A stretch of 46,619 bases of DNA from an uncultured bacterium (lineage in GTDB: Bacteria > Patescibacteriota > Patescibacteriia > Patescibacteriales > UBA12465). Below, in pieces: positions 40,398-46,619 of the stretch; within the stretch, counting starts at the first letter, position 1; every line of letters begins with the position of its first letter. The position numbers were made by a program, and so were the translations under genes. The stretch is taken from assembly GCA_903874345.1 (NCBI GenBank), contig CAIQRY010000044.1, positions 1 to 46,619 on the forward strand, in the 5' to 3' direction. The notes under the pieces are model-generated. The model was not told the DNA's origin, did no database searches, and was given only the letters and a program-made list of their open reading frames with translations.

Positions 40398-41669
40398 TTA
40401 ATGCTGACTCAACTCACTATATAATTTACTAGTTTTAGTTTTACGAAGAACTTTTAAAAACTGGGATTTCAACTGACGATTAGCGATTAAAAATTTAGCC
40501 GGGCTTAGTTTAAACAATATACCAACTAAATGCCTAAGTAATTCATTCGTCCATAAACCATAATTATCAAAAATATAATTCTGTAATTTATTTGTTTCAA
40601 TAGCATTAATCACGCAGCGTTCAAAACTATCGAGCGGAACCATAACTAGTTTTTTGCGGCGTTCGATGGTTATCGCCTTTGCCCCACAGCGCCGCTCACA
40701 AACGCCGCAGCCAATACAAATATCTGTATCCACCGTCGCCTGTCCATCAATAATTTTAATGGCGCCCACCGGACACTTGGAAACGCAGACGCCGCAAGCC
40801 ACACATTTCTTCGAATCAATTTGCGCTTGAAAATTACTGTTTATCTTTCGGCGGTAGCCTATTTTCTTATACGCCAAGAGCGCTTCGCAACAGCAACTAC
40901 AACAATTACAAATCCAATTAACTTCATTTTGAATATTGTCTCCGATTTGAACTAAACCGTAATCAACACATTTATCTAAAATAGCTAACGCCTCCTCCTT
41001 ATTAATTTGTTTTGCGATTTTATGCTTGATTAAACTCTCCGCGGCCGCGTTAAAAGTTAAGCAGACATCTTGCGGCGCCTGGCAAACCTTGCCGAGATGT
41101 TCCATCTTATGACGACAATAACAAGTCCCGACCGTAATATGACTCGCTGAGTTGATAATGTGCGTGGCCCGCTCATAATCAAGAACTTCTGATTGATCTT
41201 TAATTTGGATACTCCTTTCTTGCACTAGAGCGCGGGCAATCGGTGTTTTTTGCATTAAGGCTTTGGCTACAAAATCGTCCTCTTCGTTAATATAATGATA
41301 AAAAAGTTCAGACAAAACTTGACGATCAAAGCGACCATCGGTTCGCATTAAGGCAAATTCAAAAAACCCCGCCATCGTCGGCGCTAAAACATAAATCTGC
41401 GTACCTTGATTATTCATGTCGAGAAGTAAGCCTTTACTCGCCAATTCATTCAAAATTTTTCCGGCTTCTGTTTCTGATAAATGCCATCTTTTGGCTGCTT
41501 CTTTAACATCGAAAGGCATGATCGGTAAAAGAGAAACTCGCGCCGCCTCCTCGGCCGTAAATAAAATTTCCAAAATTTTATACAATGATTCTGATTCCGG
41601 GGCGCCCTGGGCATGCCGGTCCAGTCGCTTTTGCAGGGAAAAATAATTTTTAGAAGTAATGTGGCCCAT
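40398..41669 (-). CDS. winged-helix/ferredoxin-type protein with Cys-rich region and two [4Fe-4S] motifs
   Basis: The 423-aa protein starts with a winged-helix-like region (PFDVKEAAKRWHLSETEAGK, LNELASKGLLLDM). A middle segment has several Cys clusters (VGTCYCRHKMEHLGKVCQAP, WICNCCSCCCEAL). Two ferredoxin motifs follow, CVACGVCVSKCPVGAI and CIGCGVCERRCGAKAI; the second ends in Gly instead of Pro. A basic C-terminal ~100 residues follow. Proteins of this build are known in anaerobes as 4Fe-4S binding proteins of unclear role. It heads the operon with the phosphorylase and NOX-type reductase. It could be an electron carrier, or a redox-sensing regulator given the N-terminal domain (inference). 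Confidence 0.8.
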   Translation of the reverse strand: MGHITSKNYFSLQKRLDRHAQGAPESESLYKILEILFTAEEAARVSLLPIMPFDVKEAAKRWHLSETEAGKILNELASKGLLLDMNNQGTQIYVLAPTMAGFFEFALMRTDGRFDRQVLSELFYHYINEEDDFVAKALMQKTPIARALVQERSIQIKDQSEVLDYERATHIINSASHITVGTCYCRHKMEHLGKVCQAPQDVCLTFNAAAESLIKHKIAKQINKEEALAILDKCVDYGLVQIGDNIQNEVNWICNCCSCCCEALLAYKKIGYRRKINSNFQAQIDSKKCVACGVCVSKCPVGAIKIIDGQATVDTDICIGCGVCERRCGAKAITIERRKKLVMVPLDSFERCVINAIETNKLQNYIFDNYGLWTNELLRHLVGILFKLSPAKFLIANRQLKSQFLKVLRKTKTSKLYSELSQH

Positions 41670-41707
41670 AATAATTAATTACTATTTATTCTAAAATATG
41701 CTCTTAT

Positions 41708-41737
41708 ATTATACCTTGAATTGGGCGGCTAAAACAA
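41708..41737 (-). promoter_or_regulatory. promoter of the Fe-S / NOX-type / glmS operon
   Basis: -35 TTGTTT (41732-41737), 18-bp spacer, -10 TATAAT (41708-41713). Six tightly packed genes follow down to the terminator at 34871. Confidence 0.7.
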
Positions 41738-41753
41738 TCGGACCCCAGATAAA

Positions 41754-41780
41754 TAAAAACTCGGAATATTCCGAGTTTTT
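41754..41780 (-). terminator. terminator of the tRNA-Arg/tRNA-His unit
   Basis: A perfect palindrome AAAAACTCGGAATATTCCGAGTTTTT with T-tract on the minus strand, about 7 bp past the tRNA-His 3' end. Confidence 0.85.
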
Positions 41781-41787
41781 ATTTATG

Positions 41788-41859
41788 GGTGCCCACAGGG
41801 AGTTGAACCCTGACTATCGGGACCACAACCCGACGTTCTACCGCTAAACTATGGGCACC
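41788..41859 (-). tRNA. tRNA-His (GUG)
   Basis: A cloverleaf on the minus strand. The acceptor GTGCCCA pairs with TGGGCAC, the G at -1 is encoded and faces C73, as required for histidine identity. The anticodon loop TTGTGGT gives GUG. The T-arm is GGGTTCAACTCC. CCA is not encoded. Confidence 0.95.
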
Positions 41860-41880
41860 ATACTATAAATTGTGAAACCG

Positions 41881-41952
41881 TACGCCCGGGGGGAGTCGAA
41901 CCCTCATCTAGAGCTTAGAAGGCTCCCGTTCTATCCGTTGAACTACGGGCGC
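41881..41952 (-). tRNA. tRNA-Arg (UCU)
   Basis: A 72-nt cloverleaf on the minus strand. The acceptor GCGCCCG pairs with CGGGCGT (G1-U72 wobble), discriminator A. The anticodon loop CTTCTAA gives UCU. The T-arm is GGGTTCGACTCCC. CCA is not encoded. It is 21 bp from tRNA-His and in the same transcript. Confidence 0.95.
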
Positions 41953-41965
41953 ATAATTACTGCTT

Positions 41966-41994
41966 ATATTAATAAAAATATAAGTTCCTGTCAA
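41966..41994 (-). promoter_or_regulatory. promoter of tRNA-Arg/tRNA-His
   Basis: -35 TTGACA (41989-41994), 17-bp spacer, -10 TAATAT (41966-41971), about 14 bp before the tRNA-Arg 5' end. It lies just past the TrmH-family stop. Confidence 0.85.
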
Positions 41995-42006
41995 CCAAAA
42001 ACAATC

Positions 42007-42804
42007 TTATTTACTATTCCTCTGTCTTAAAGCCTCAAAAGTAATTATGGCCGTAGCCACAGAAACGTTTAAAGAGTCAATTCCGCTTTGCATCGGTATT
42101 TTTATCAAAGCATCAACTGTTTTTAACCATTTATCGCTCAAGCCATTAGCTTCTGACCCTAAAACAATCGCCGCCCCTCCCTTTAAATTAACTTTCGTAT
42201 AATCCTTGGTCGCGTTCGTCGCGGCGGCTAAACTTTTAATCTTATTTTTTTTTAGCCAGGCGCTTGTTGTTTTGAAATCGGCCACCGTAACCGATTCAAC
42301 AAAAATAAACCCTTCGCTCGCCCGGATAACATTCGGATTATAAATATCCGTCTGATTATCGTTGATAATAACCGCTTCTACGCCGGCCGCATAGGCCGTC
42401 CTAATAATCGCCCCGAGATTACCCGGTTTCTCAACCGCTTCTAAAATAATAATTAAAGGATTTTTACTCAATTTTAAATTAGTCAGATTCAAATCCGGTG
42501 TCTCGCCTAAAGCTAAAAAGCCGTCCGGTTTTTCTTTATAACAAATTTTATTAAAGGCTCTTTCCGCTACTTCCGTAATCTTTTCTGAGTCTAAACCAAA
42601 TAAATTACCGGCTAAGCCATTTTTTTTCTTAATTAAACTCGGACAATAAAATAATTCTCTGATTTTAAGCCCGGCTTTAACCGCTAGCTCAATTTCTCTG
42701 GCGCCATCAATAATAATTAAACCTTGTGCCCGGCGTTCGCTGGCTTTTTTTAACCTAACTAGCTCCTTTACTCTTTTATTGTCCCCACTTTGAATAATAG
42801 TCAT
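42007..42804 (-). CDS. TrmH/SpoU-family RNA 2'-O-methyltransferase
   Basis: The enzyme methylates the ribose of a specific tRNA or rRNA residue using SAM. The 265-aa protein has the N-terminal substrate-binding part (VKELVRLKKASERRAQGLII) and the knotted SPOUT domain. Its motifs 1-3 are ILEAVEKPGNLGAIIRTAYA, AIVLGSEANGLSD, and IKIPMQSGIDSLNVSVATAI. The conserved Arg, Glu and Asn/Ser are all present. The exact target site cannot be told. It sits just upstream of tRNA-Arg and tRNA-His, and a tRNA-related role is possible but not shown. A TATAAT box at 42829-42834 may be its -10. Confidence 0.93.
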   Translation of the reverse strand: MTIIQSGDNKRVKELVRLKKASERRAQGLIIIDGAREIELAVKAGLKIRELFYCPSLIKKKNGLAGNLFGLDSEKITEVAERAFNKICYKEKPDGFLALGETPDLNLTNLKLSKNPLIIILEAVEKPGNLGAIIRTAYAAGVEAVIINDNQTDIYNPNVIRASEGFIFVESVTVADFKTTSAWLKKNKIKSLAAATNATKDYTKVNLKGGAAIVLGSEANGLSDKWLKTVDALIKIPMQSGIDSLNVSVATAIITFEALRQRNSK

Positions 42805-42870
42805 ATCATTTGCTTTAATACCGCTTTTATTATATCCTAATTGGCGAAAATATAGAAATCAACTTGAGTA

Positions 42871-42879
42871 TGATATAAT
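42871..42879 (+). promoter_or_regulatory. extended -10 promoter of the PBP gene
   Basis: TGA-TATAAT with TATAAT at 42874-42879. No good -35. The start site should be near 42886, giving a leader of about 14 nt. Confidence 0.5.
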
Positions 42880-42899
42880 ATTTTTATAATCTATAATTT

Positions 42900-45752
42900 A
42901 TGCCTATTCCTTCTCTACAACACCGTAATTCCTTAGCCTGGCGCAATTCTCAGAGCAGCCGTGGCTCAAGACGAAGCGCGGGTCATAAAAAAACTAAAAT
43001 AACCAGAAAATTAATTATTACGGCCCTGTTTTTAGCCGCTTTTTTTATTGTTTTTGGTTCTATCTACGTCGTGCTTGTCTCCCGTAACCTACCTAACCCG
43101 AATCAATTAATTAATCGCGACGTGGCTCAAAGCACAAAAATTTACGACCGAACCGGGCAAACTATTTTATACGAAATAAGCGGCGATCAAAAGAGAACTC
43201 TGGTCCAGTTAAAAGATCTGCCTAATTATGTAAAACAGACAACAATCGCAATCGAAGATAAAAATTTTTATAATCACGGCGCCTTTAGTATCTGGGCGAT
43301 GTTTCGCACGGCGATTACCGACGTCTTGTTTCGTCGTCGCGCCGGTGGTTCAACCCTGACCCAGCAATTTATTAAAAACGCGGTTTTAACTAATGAAAAA
43401 ACTATTAGTCGCAAAGTTAAGGAGCTCGTTCTTTCTTACCGCCTAGAACAAAAATTTTCGAAGGACGATATTCTTCAGATGTATTTAAATGAAATCCCCT
43501 ATGGCTCTAACGCTTACGGGGTTGAAGCGGCCAGCCAAAAGTATTTCGGGAAAGAAGCTAAGGACTTAAAATTACCAGAGGCCGCCGTCTTGGCCGCGAT
43601 TATTCAATCGCCGACTTATTATTCTCCTTACGGTACCAATAAGGATTTGTTGCTGAGTCGTAAAAATTATGTTCTAAATTTAATGGCGGAGCAAGGTTAT
43701 ATCTCTAACGATGAACGAGACGCGGCAAAAAAAACCGAGCTTGTTTTTAAACCACTTGGTAATAATATTTTAGCGCCCCATTTCGTCATGTATATTAAAG
43801 ACTTGCTTACTGAAAAATATGGCGAAAAAATGGTTGAACAAGGTGGCTTAAAAATTTATACGACTTTAGATTTATACAAGCAACAAGCGGCCGAAGAAGC
43901 GATTACTAACTTAACTAAAAATTATCCAAAACAATTCAATGCTAATAACGCCGCTTTGGTTGCGATTGATCCTAAAACTGGGCAAATTTTAGCCATGGTC
44001 GGTTCTCGTGATTATTTTGACGACACGATTGACGGCCAAGTTAATGTCGCGACGCGACCACGCCAACCTGGTTCTTCTATGAAACCGATTGTTTACTCGG
44101 CTTTATTTGAAAAAGGTTACACACCAAATACTATTTTGTATGATGTAAATACCAATTTCTCAACCGACCCCTCTAAACCTTATACTCCTCATGATTATGA
44201 TCTTAAAGAACGCGGCCCTGTCTCCGTCCGCCAAGCTCTAGCCGGATCCTTAAACATCCCAGCGGTTAAATCAATTTACTTAGCCGATATTAATAATGTT
44301 CTTGATCTCGCCGACAATTTAGGCTACACGACTCTTTATCCTCGTAACCGTTTTGGCCTCTCCTTGGTCTTAGGCGGCGGTGAAGTAAAATTATTAGAAC
44401 ATGCTAACGCTTATAGCGCCTTCGCTCGTGACGGGCAAATTAGCCCTACTACCGGCATCTTAAAAGTGGAAGACAAGAATGGAAACGTGATTGAAGAATA
44501 TCAAGCCTCAACTAAGCAAGCGCTTAGCCCTCAAGTCGCTCGTGAAATTAATAGCATCTTAACTGATAATAGCGCGCGTGCTTTTATCTTTGGTGAAAAA
44601 AATCACTTAATTTTAAGCGATCGTTTGGTCGGCGCTAAAACCGGAACCACTAATGACTATCACGATGCCTGGACCATTGGTTATACCCCCTCGCTCGTCG
44701 CCGGTGTTTGGGTTGGCAACAATGATAATGCAGCGATGAAAGGAAAGGCTGATGGAAGCGTCGTGGCCGCCCCTATTTGGCAAGCTTTTATGGCTAAAGT
44801 ATTAACCGGCACGCCGGTTGAAACATTTAAGGCGCCCGATGATTATACTACTGGTAAACCAATTTTAGACGGGCAAACCCCTACCCAAACTATTAATATT
44901 GATAAAAGCACGGGTCTGCCGGCTACTTTCACCACGCCCCCGGAATTAATTGAAACCCGCAGTCTGCCCGCTTATCATAGTATTTTATATTACGTTGATA
45001 AAAATAATCCCCTAGGGCCGCCTCCGACTAACCCCGCGCAAGACCCTCAATTTAATCTTTGGGAAAGCGCTGTCCAAGCTTGGGCGGCTAAAAACGCGTC
45101 GACTTCAAGCTCTACTCTGGTGATTGATTATAACGACTTACATAAACCGGAGAATCTGCCAAATATTAATATTATTTCTCCTTTAAAAAATCAGACCATA
45201 ACCGCGCCTAATTTAGAGGTGCAAGTTGAAGCCAGCGCGCCGCGCGGTCTAAGCCGAGTAGATTATTATATTAATAATAATCTCTGGGAAACTAAATGGG
45301 GCAACCCAGCTCTTTTTACCGAACCGGTTAATTTTTTAAGTAACGGCTATCAAACCTTAAGTGCTAAGGCTTGTGATGATGTAGAAAATTGCACCAGTGT
45401 TAATATTAATTTTAATCTACTCATTAAAAACAACCCAGTCTCGACCGGTAAAAACGCTGTTAAAATAAGTGGGTTAACCAGCGGCGCCGCTTTAAACACT
45501 AGCAATTTCCCTTCTAATATAAATTTGCAAATCGACCACCCCGAAAGAACGGCCAGTGTCGATCTCCTACTCAGACGAACTGACACGGGGGTAACTAGCC
45601 TTATTAAAACCCTTAATAATTTAAGTGGTAGTGCTAACACCGTCTCCTGGGATACTCTGCCTACTCCTGGTTCCTATGCTGTCTACGCCGAGCTTCACGA
45701 CTGGAACGGCGACAACCTAAAGAGTAATGAAATAACCATAAGTATTCAGTAA
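42900..45752 (+). CDS. class A penicillin-binding protein (glycosyltransferase/transpeptidase) with C-terminal Ig-like region
   Basis: It builds and cross-links peptidoglycan. The 950-aa protein has a basic cytoplasmic N-terminus, one membrane anchor (~38-60, LIITALFLAAFFIVFGSIYV), and a GT51 glycosyltransferase domain (catalytic Glu119 in AIEDKNFYNH; GGSTLTQQFIKN; YLNEIPYGSNAYGVEAAS). A transpeptidase domain has SxxK at S392 (PGSSMKP), SxN at S450-N452 and KTG at 580-582. After ~660 comes a region with Ig-like beta sandwich segments (LEVQVEASAPRGLSRVDYYI; INLQIDHPERTASVDLLLRR), about 230 residues, probably outside and perhaps glycan- or protein-binding. An extended -10 promoter and a bidirectional terminator frame it. 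Confidence 0.96.
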   Translation: MPIPSLQHRNSLAWRNSQSSRGSRRSAGHKKTKITRKLIITALFLAAFFIVFGSIYVVLVSRNLPNPNQLINRDVAQSTKIYDRTGQTILYEISGDQKRTLVQLKDLPNYVKQTTIAIEDKNFYNHGAFSIWAMFRTAITDVLFRRRAGGSTLTQQFIKNAVLTNEKTISRKVKELVLSYRLEQKFSKDDILQMYLNEIPYGSNAYGVEAASQKYFGKEAKDLKLPEAAVLAAIIQSPTYYSPYGTNKDLLLSRKNYVLNLMAEQGYISNDERDAAKKTELVFKPLGNNILAPHFVMYIKDLLTEKYGEKMVEQGGLKIYTTLDLYKQQAAEEAITNLTKNYPKQFNANNAALVAIDPKTGQILAMVGSRDYFDDTIDGQVNVATRPRQPGSSMKPIVYSALFEKGYTPNTILYDVNTNFSTDPSKPYTPHDYDLKERGPVSVRQALAGSLNIPAVKSIYLADINNVLDLADNLGYTTLYPRNRFGLSLVLGGGEVKLLEHANAYSAFARDGQISPTTGILKVEDKNGNVIEEYQASTKQALSPQVAREINSILTDNSARAFIFGEKNHLILSDRLVGAKTGTTNDYHDAWTIGYTPSLVAGVWVGNNDNAAMKGKADGSVVAAPIWQAFMAKVLTGTPVETFKAPDDYTTGKPILDGQTPTQTINIDKSTGLPATFTTPPELIETRSLPAYHSILYYVDKNNPLGPPPTNPAQDPQFNLWESAVQAWAAKNASTSSSTLVIDYNDLHKPENLPNINIISPLKNQTITAPNLEVQVEASAPRGLSRVDYYINNNLWETKWGNPALFTEPVNFLSNGYQTLSAKACDDVENCTSVNINFNLLIKNNPVSTGKNAVKISGLTSGAALNTSNFPSNINLQIDHPERTASVDLLLRRTDTGVTSLIKTLNNLSGSANTVSWDTLPTPGSYAVYAELHDWNGDNLKSNEITISIQ

Positions 45753-45755
45753 AAT

Positions 45756-45785
45756 AAAATAGGCCCCAAAAGGGGCCTATTTTTT
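45756..45785. terminator. bidirectional terminator between the PBP gene and dnaN
   Basis: A stem AAATAGGCCCC / GGGGCCTATTT around AAAA, with T-tracts both ways. Confidence 0.88.
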
Positions 45786-45793
45786 AAATTCGT

Positions 45794-46619
45794 TTATTGT
45801 CTAATCGGCATAACAATATATAAATAACCGTTTTCTTTCTCTGACTTCAGAAGACAGGGTGTAGTGCTGTTAATAACTCCTATTTTAACTCTTTCTCCTT
45901 CGATATTATTTAAACCATCTAACAAATAGCGGTAATTAATTGTAATTTCATTATCAATCCCCTTGGTTTCTGCTTCTAATTCTACTTCACTCTCGCCGCT
46001 TGCGCCCGAGAAAGAAGAAACGATGATCTTGCTTTTAAAAAATCGGAGTGTAATGTCATTAATACCCGTCTTAGAGAAAAGGGCCGCCGCTTTAACTGCT
46101 CGAATTAATTCCGTACGCTCTATTAAAGTGTCTGTTTGTGTTTTAACTGGGATAATTTGTTTATAGTCCGGGTAATGACCGTTAATTAACCGGGAAATTA
46201 AGTCAACGGAATCAACCGTAAATAGAATCTGATTTTCTGATAAATAAATTTTTACTTCTTGAGCATTCTCCGTCTCTCCTAGACCATCAAAGCTATTTAA
46301 AACCCTTAAGAGCTCTTGAACGGTCTTGGCAGGAACAATTATTTTAACTTCTGAATTGAGTTCTTCGCCTATAAAACCCAACTCTCGTTCGGCCAAGCGA
46401 TAACTATCAGTTGCGGCTAAGCTAAGCTGCTTTTTATTAAAAGAGAATAAGACCCCGGTTAATTCCATTCTATTCTCGCTAGTTGAAACCGCAAAAACTA
46501 CCCCGTTTAAAGCCTTCTTTAACTCCTCAATTTTACAAATATAGGGGTTATTTTTAGGATTAGTGGGGATAAGCGGGAACTCCTTGGCCGACTCCCCCTT
46601 TATTTTCGTTTTATAATTA
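45794..46619 (-). CDS. dnaN: DNA polymerase III beta subunit, sliding clamp (N-terminal part outside the window)
   Basis: DnaN forms the ring that holds the polymerase on DNA. About 274 residues are in the window. They show the domain 2 opening (EELKKALNGVVFAVSTSENR then MELTGVLFSFNKKQLSLAATDSYRLAERE, the conserved ATDSYRLA), IIVPAKTVQELLRVLNSF, LISRLINGHYPDYKQIIP, and the family C-terminus INYRYLLDGL and CLLKSEKENGYLYIVMPIRQ. About 100 N-terminal residues lie beyond base 46619. An internal ATG at 46468 is not the start. It is convergent with the PBP gene. Confidence 0.95.
   Translation of the reverse strand, partial: NYKTKIKGESAKEFPLIPTNPKNNPYICKIEELKKALNGVVFAVSTSENRMELTGVLFSFNKKQLSLAATDSYRLAERELGFIGEELNSEVKIIVPAKTVQELLRVLNSFDGLGETENAQEVKIYLSENQILFTVDSVDLISRLINGHYPDYKQIIPVKTQTDTLIERTELIRAVKAAALFSKTGINDITLRFFKSKIIVSSFSGASGESEVELEAETKGIDNEITINYRYLLDGLNNIEGERVKIGVINSTTPCLLKSEKENGYLYIVMPIRQ

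Noticed and set aside
42007-42804. Assigning the SpoU-family enzyme to a specific target (such as rlmB or trmL)
   Set aside because: The motifs define the family only; the substrate cannot be read from the sequence.
1-46619. CRISPR arrays, insertion sequences, integrases, prophage genes
   Set aside because: No direct-repeat/spacer pattern, transposase motif or phage gene is seen on either strand.

Overview
The window looks like a chromosomal stretch from a member of the Patescibacteria (Candidate Phyla Radiation). The evidence is the gene content: an orphan type IV secretion pilin-like protein, a polymer-forming adhesin-like membrane protein, a stand-alone Elp3, a DUF4342 protein, a short glucan phosphorylase, many short unrecognised proteins, and core genes in small compact transcription units. 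TGA is used as a stop (end of the gene at 19832-20575), so this is not the recoded SR1/Gracilibacteria code. Most transcription units start from a near-consensus TTGACA-17-TATAAT promoter and end in a clear hairpin/T-tract terminator. Shine-Dalgarno sites are weak or absent, and at least two messages (23908-24156 and glyA) should be nearly leaderless.

Layout. Left edge to 1105: rpsA, incomplete. 1326-9021: an accessory stretch of unrecognised proteins, holding a kinase-like fold protein, an exported protein, a large membrane-tethered VWA protein with its small partner, and a four-gene cluster with two duplicated genes. 9182-11556: a translation-rescue and folding unit tig-smpB-ssrA-tRNA-Leu-tRNA-Gly. 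11714-16256: a small unknown gene, then nusA-hppA (K+-independent proton-pumping pyrophosphatase) with an attenuator-like leader, then the pilin-like gene. 16319-19665 (+): flippase, RluA-type pseudouridine synthase, and an exported monothiol DsbA/GILT-like protein.

19733-22305 (+): a self-contained two-gene cassette, a tandem-HTH protein overlapping a GHKL (MutL/MORC-type) ATPase. Its promoter is embedded in an inverted repeat and it has terminators on both sides. This is the best candidate for an undescribed system. 22334-24194 (-): a CsoR/CstR-type repressor, thioredoxin and glutamate dehydrogenase, with a C/G-tract operator inside the promoter spacer. The sensor lacks the copper-ligand His, which suggests sulfur-species rather than copper sensing.

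24279-31552: an unknown gene, a Trm9-like methyltransferase with RecQ, a one-carbon pair glyA-folD (FolD has a degenerate cofactor site), and Elp3. Elp3 plus a Trm9-like enzyme suggests an mcm5U-type wobble-uridine pathway in a bacterium. 31626-34859 (+): a polymer-forming membrane protein and a phosphohexomutase. 34917-41737 (-): one six-gene operon with an HTH/Fe-S protein, glucan phosphorylase, a NOX-type haem/flavin transmembrane reductase, a small membrane protein, DUF4342 and glmS. 41754-46619: tRNA-His and tRNA-Arg, a TrmH-family RNA methyltransferase, a class A penicillin-binding protein, and dnaN, cut by the window edge.

The only gaps longer than 300 bases between protein genes hold the tmRNA/tRNA cluster (9182-9805) and the tRNA-His/tRNA-Arg pair (41754-41994). 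No CRISPR array, insertion sequence or prophage is visible.
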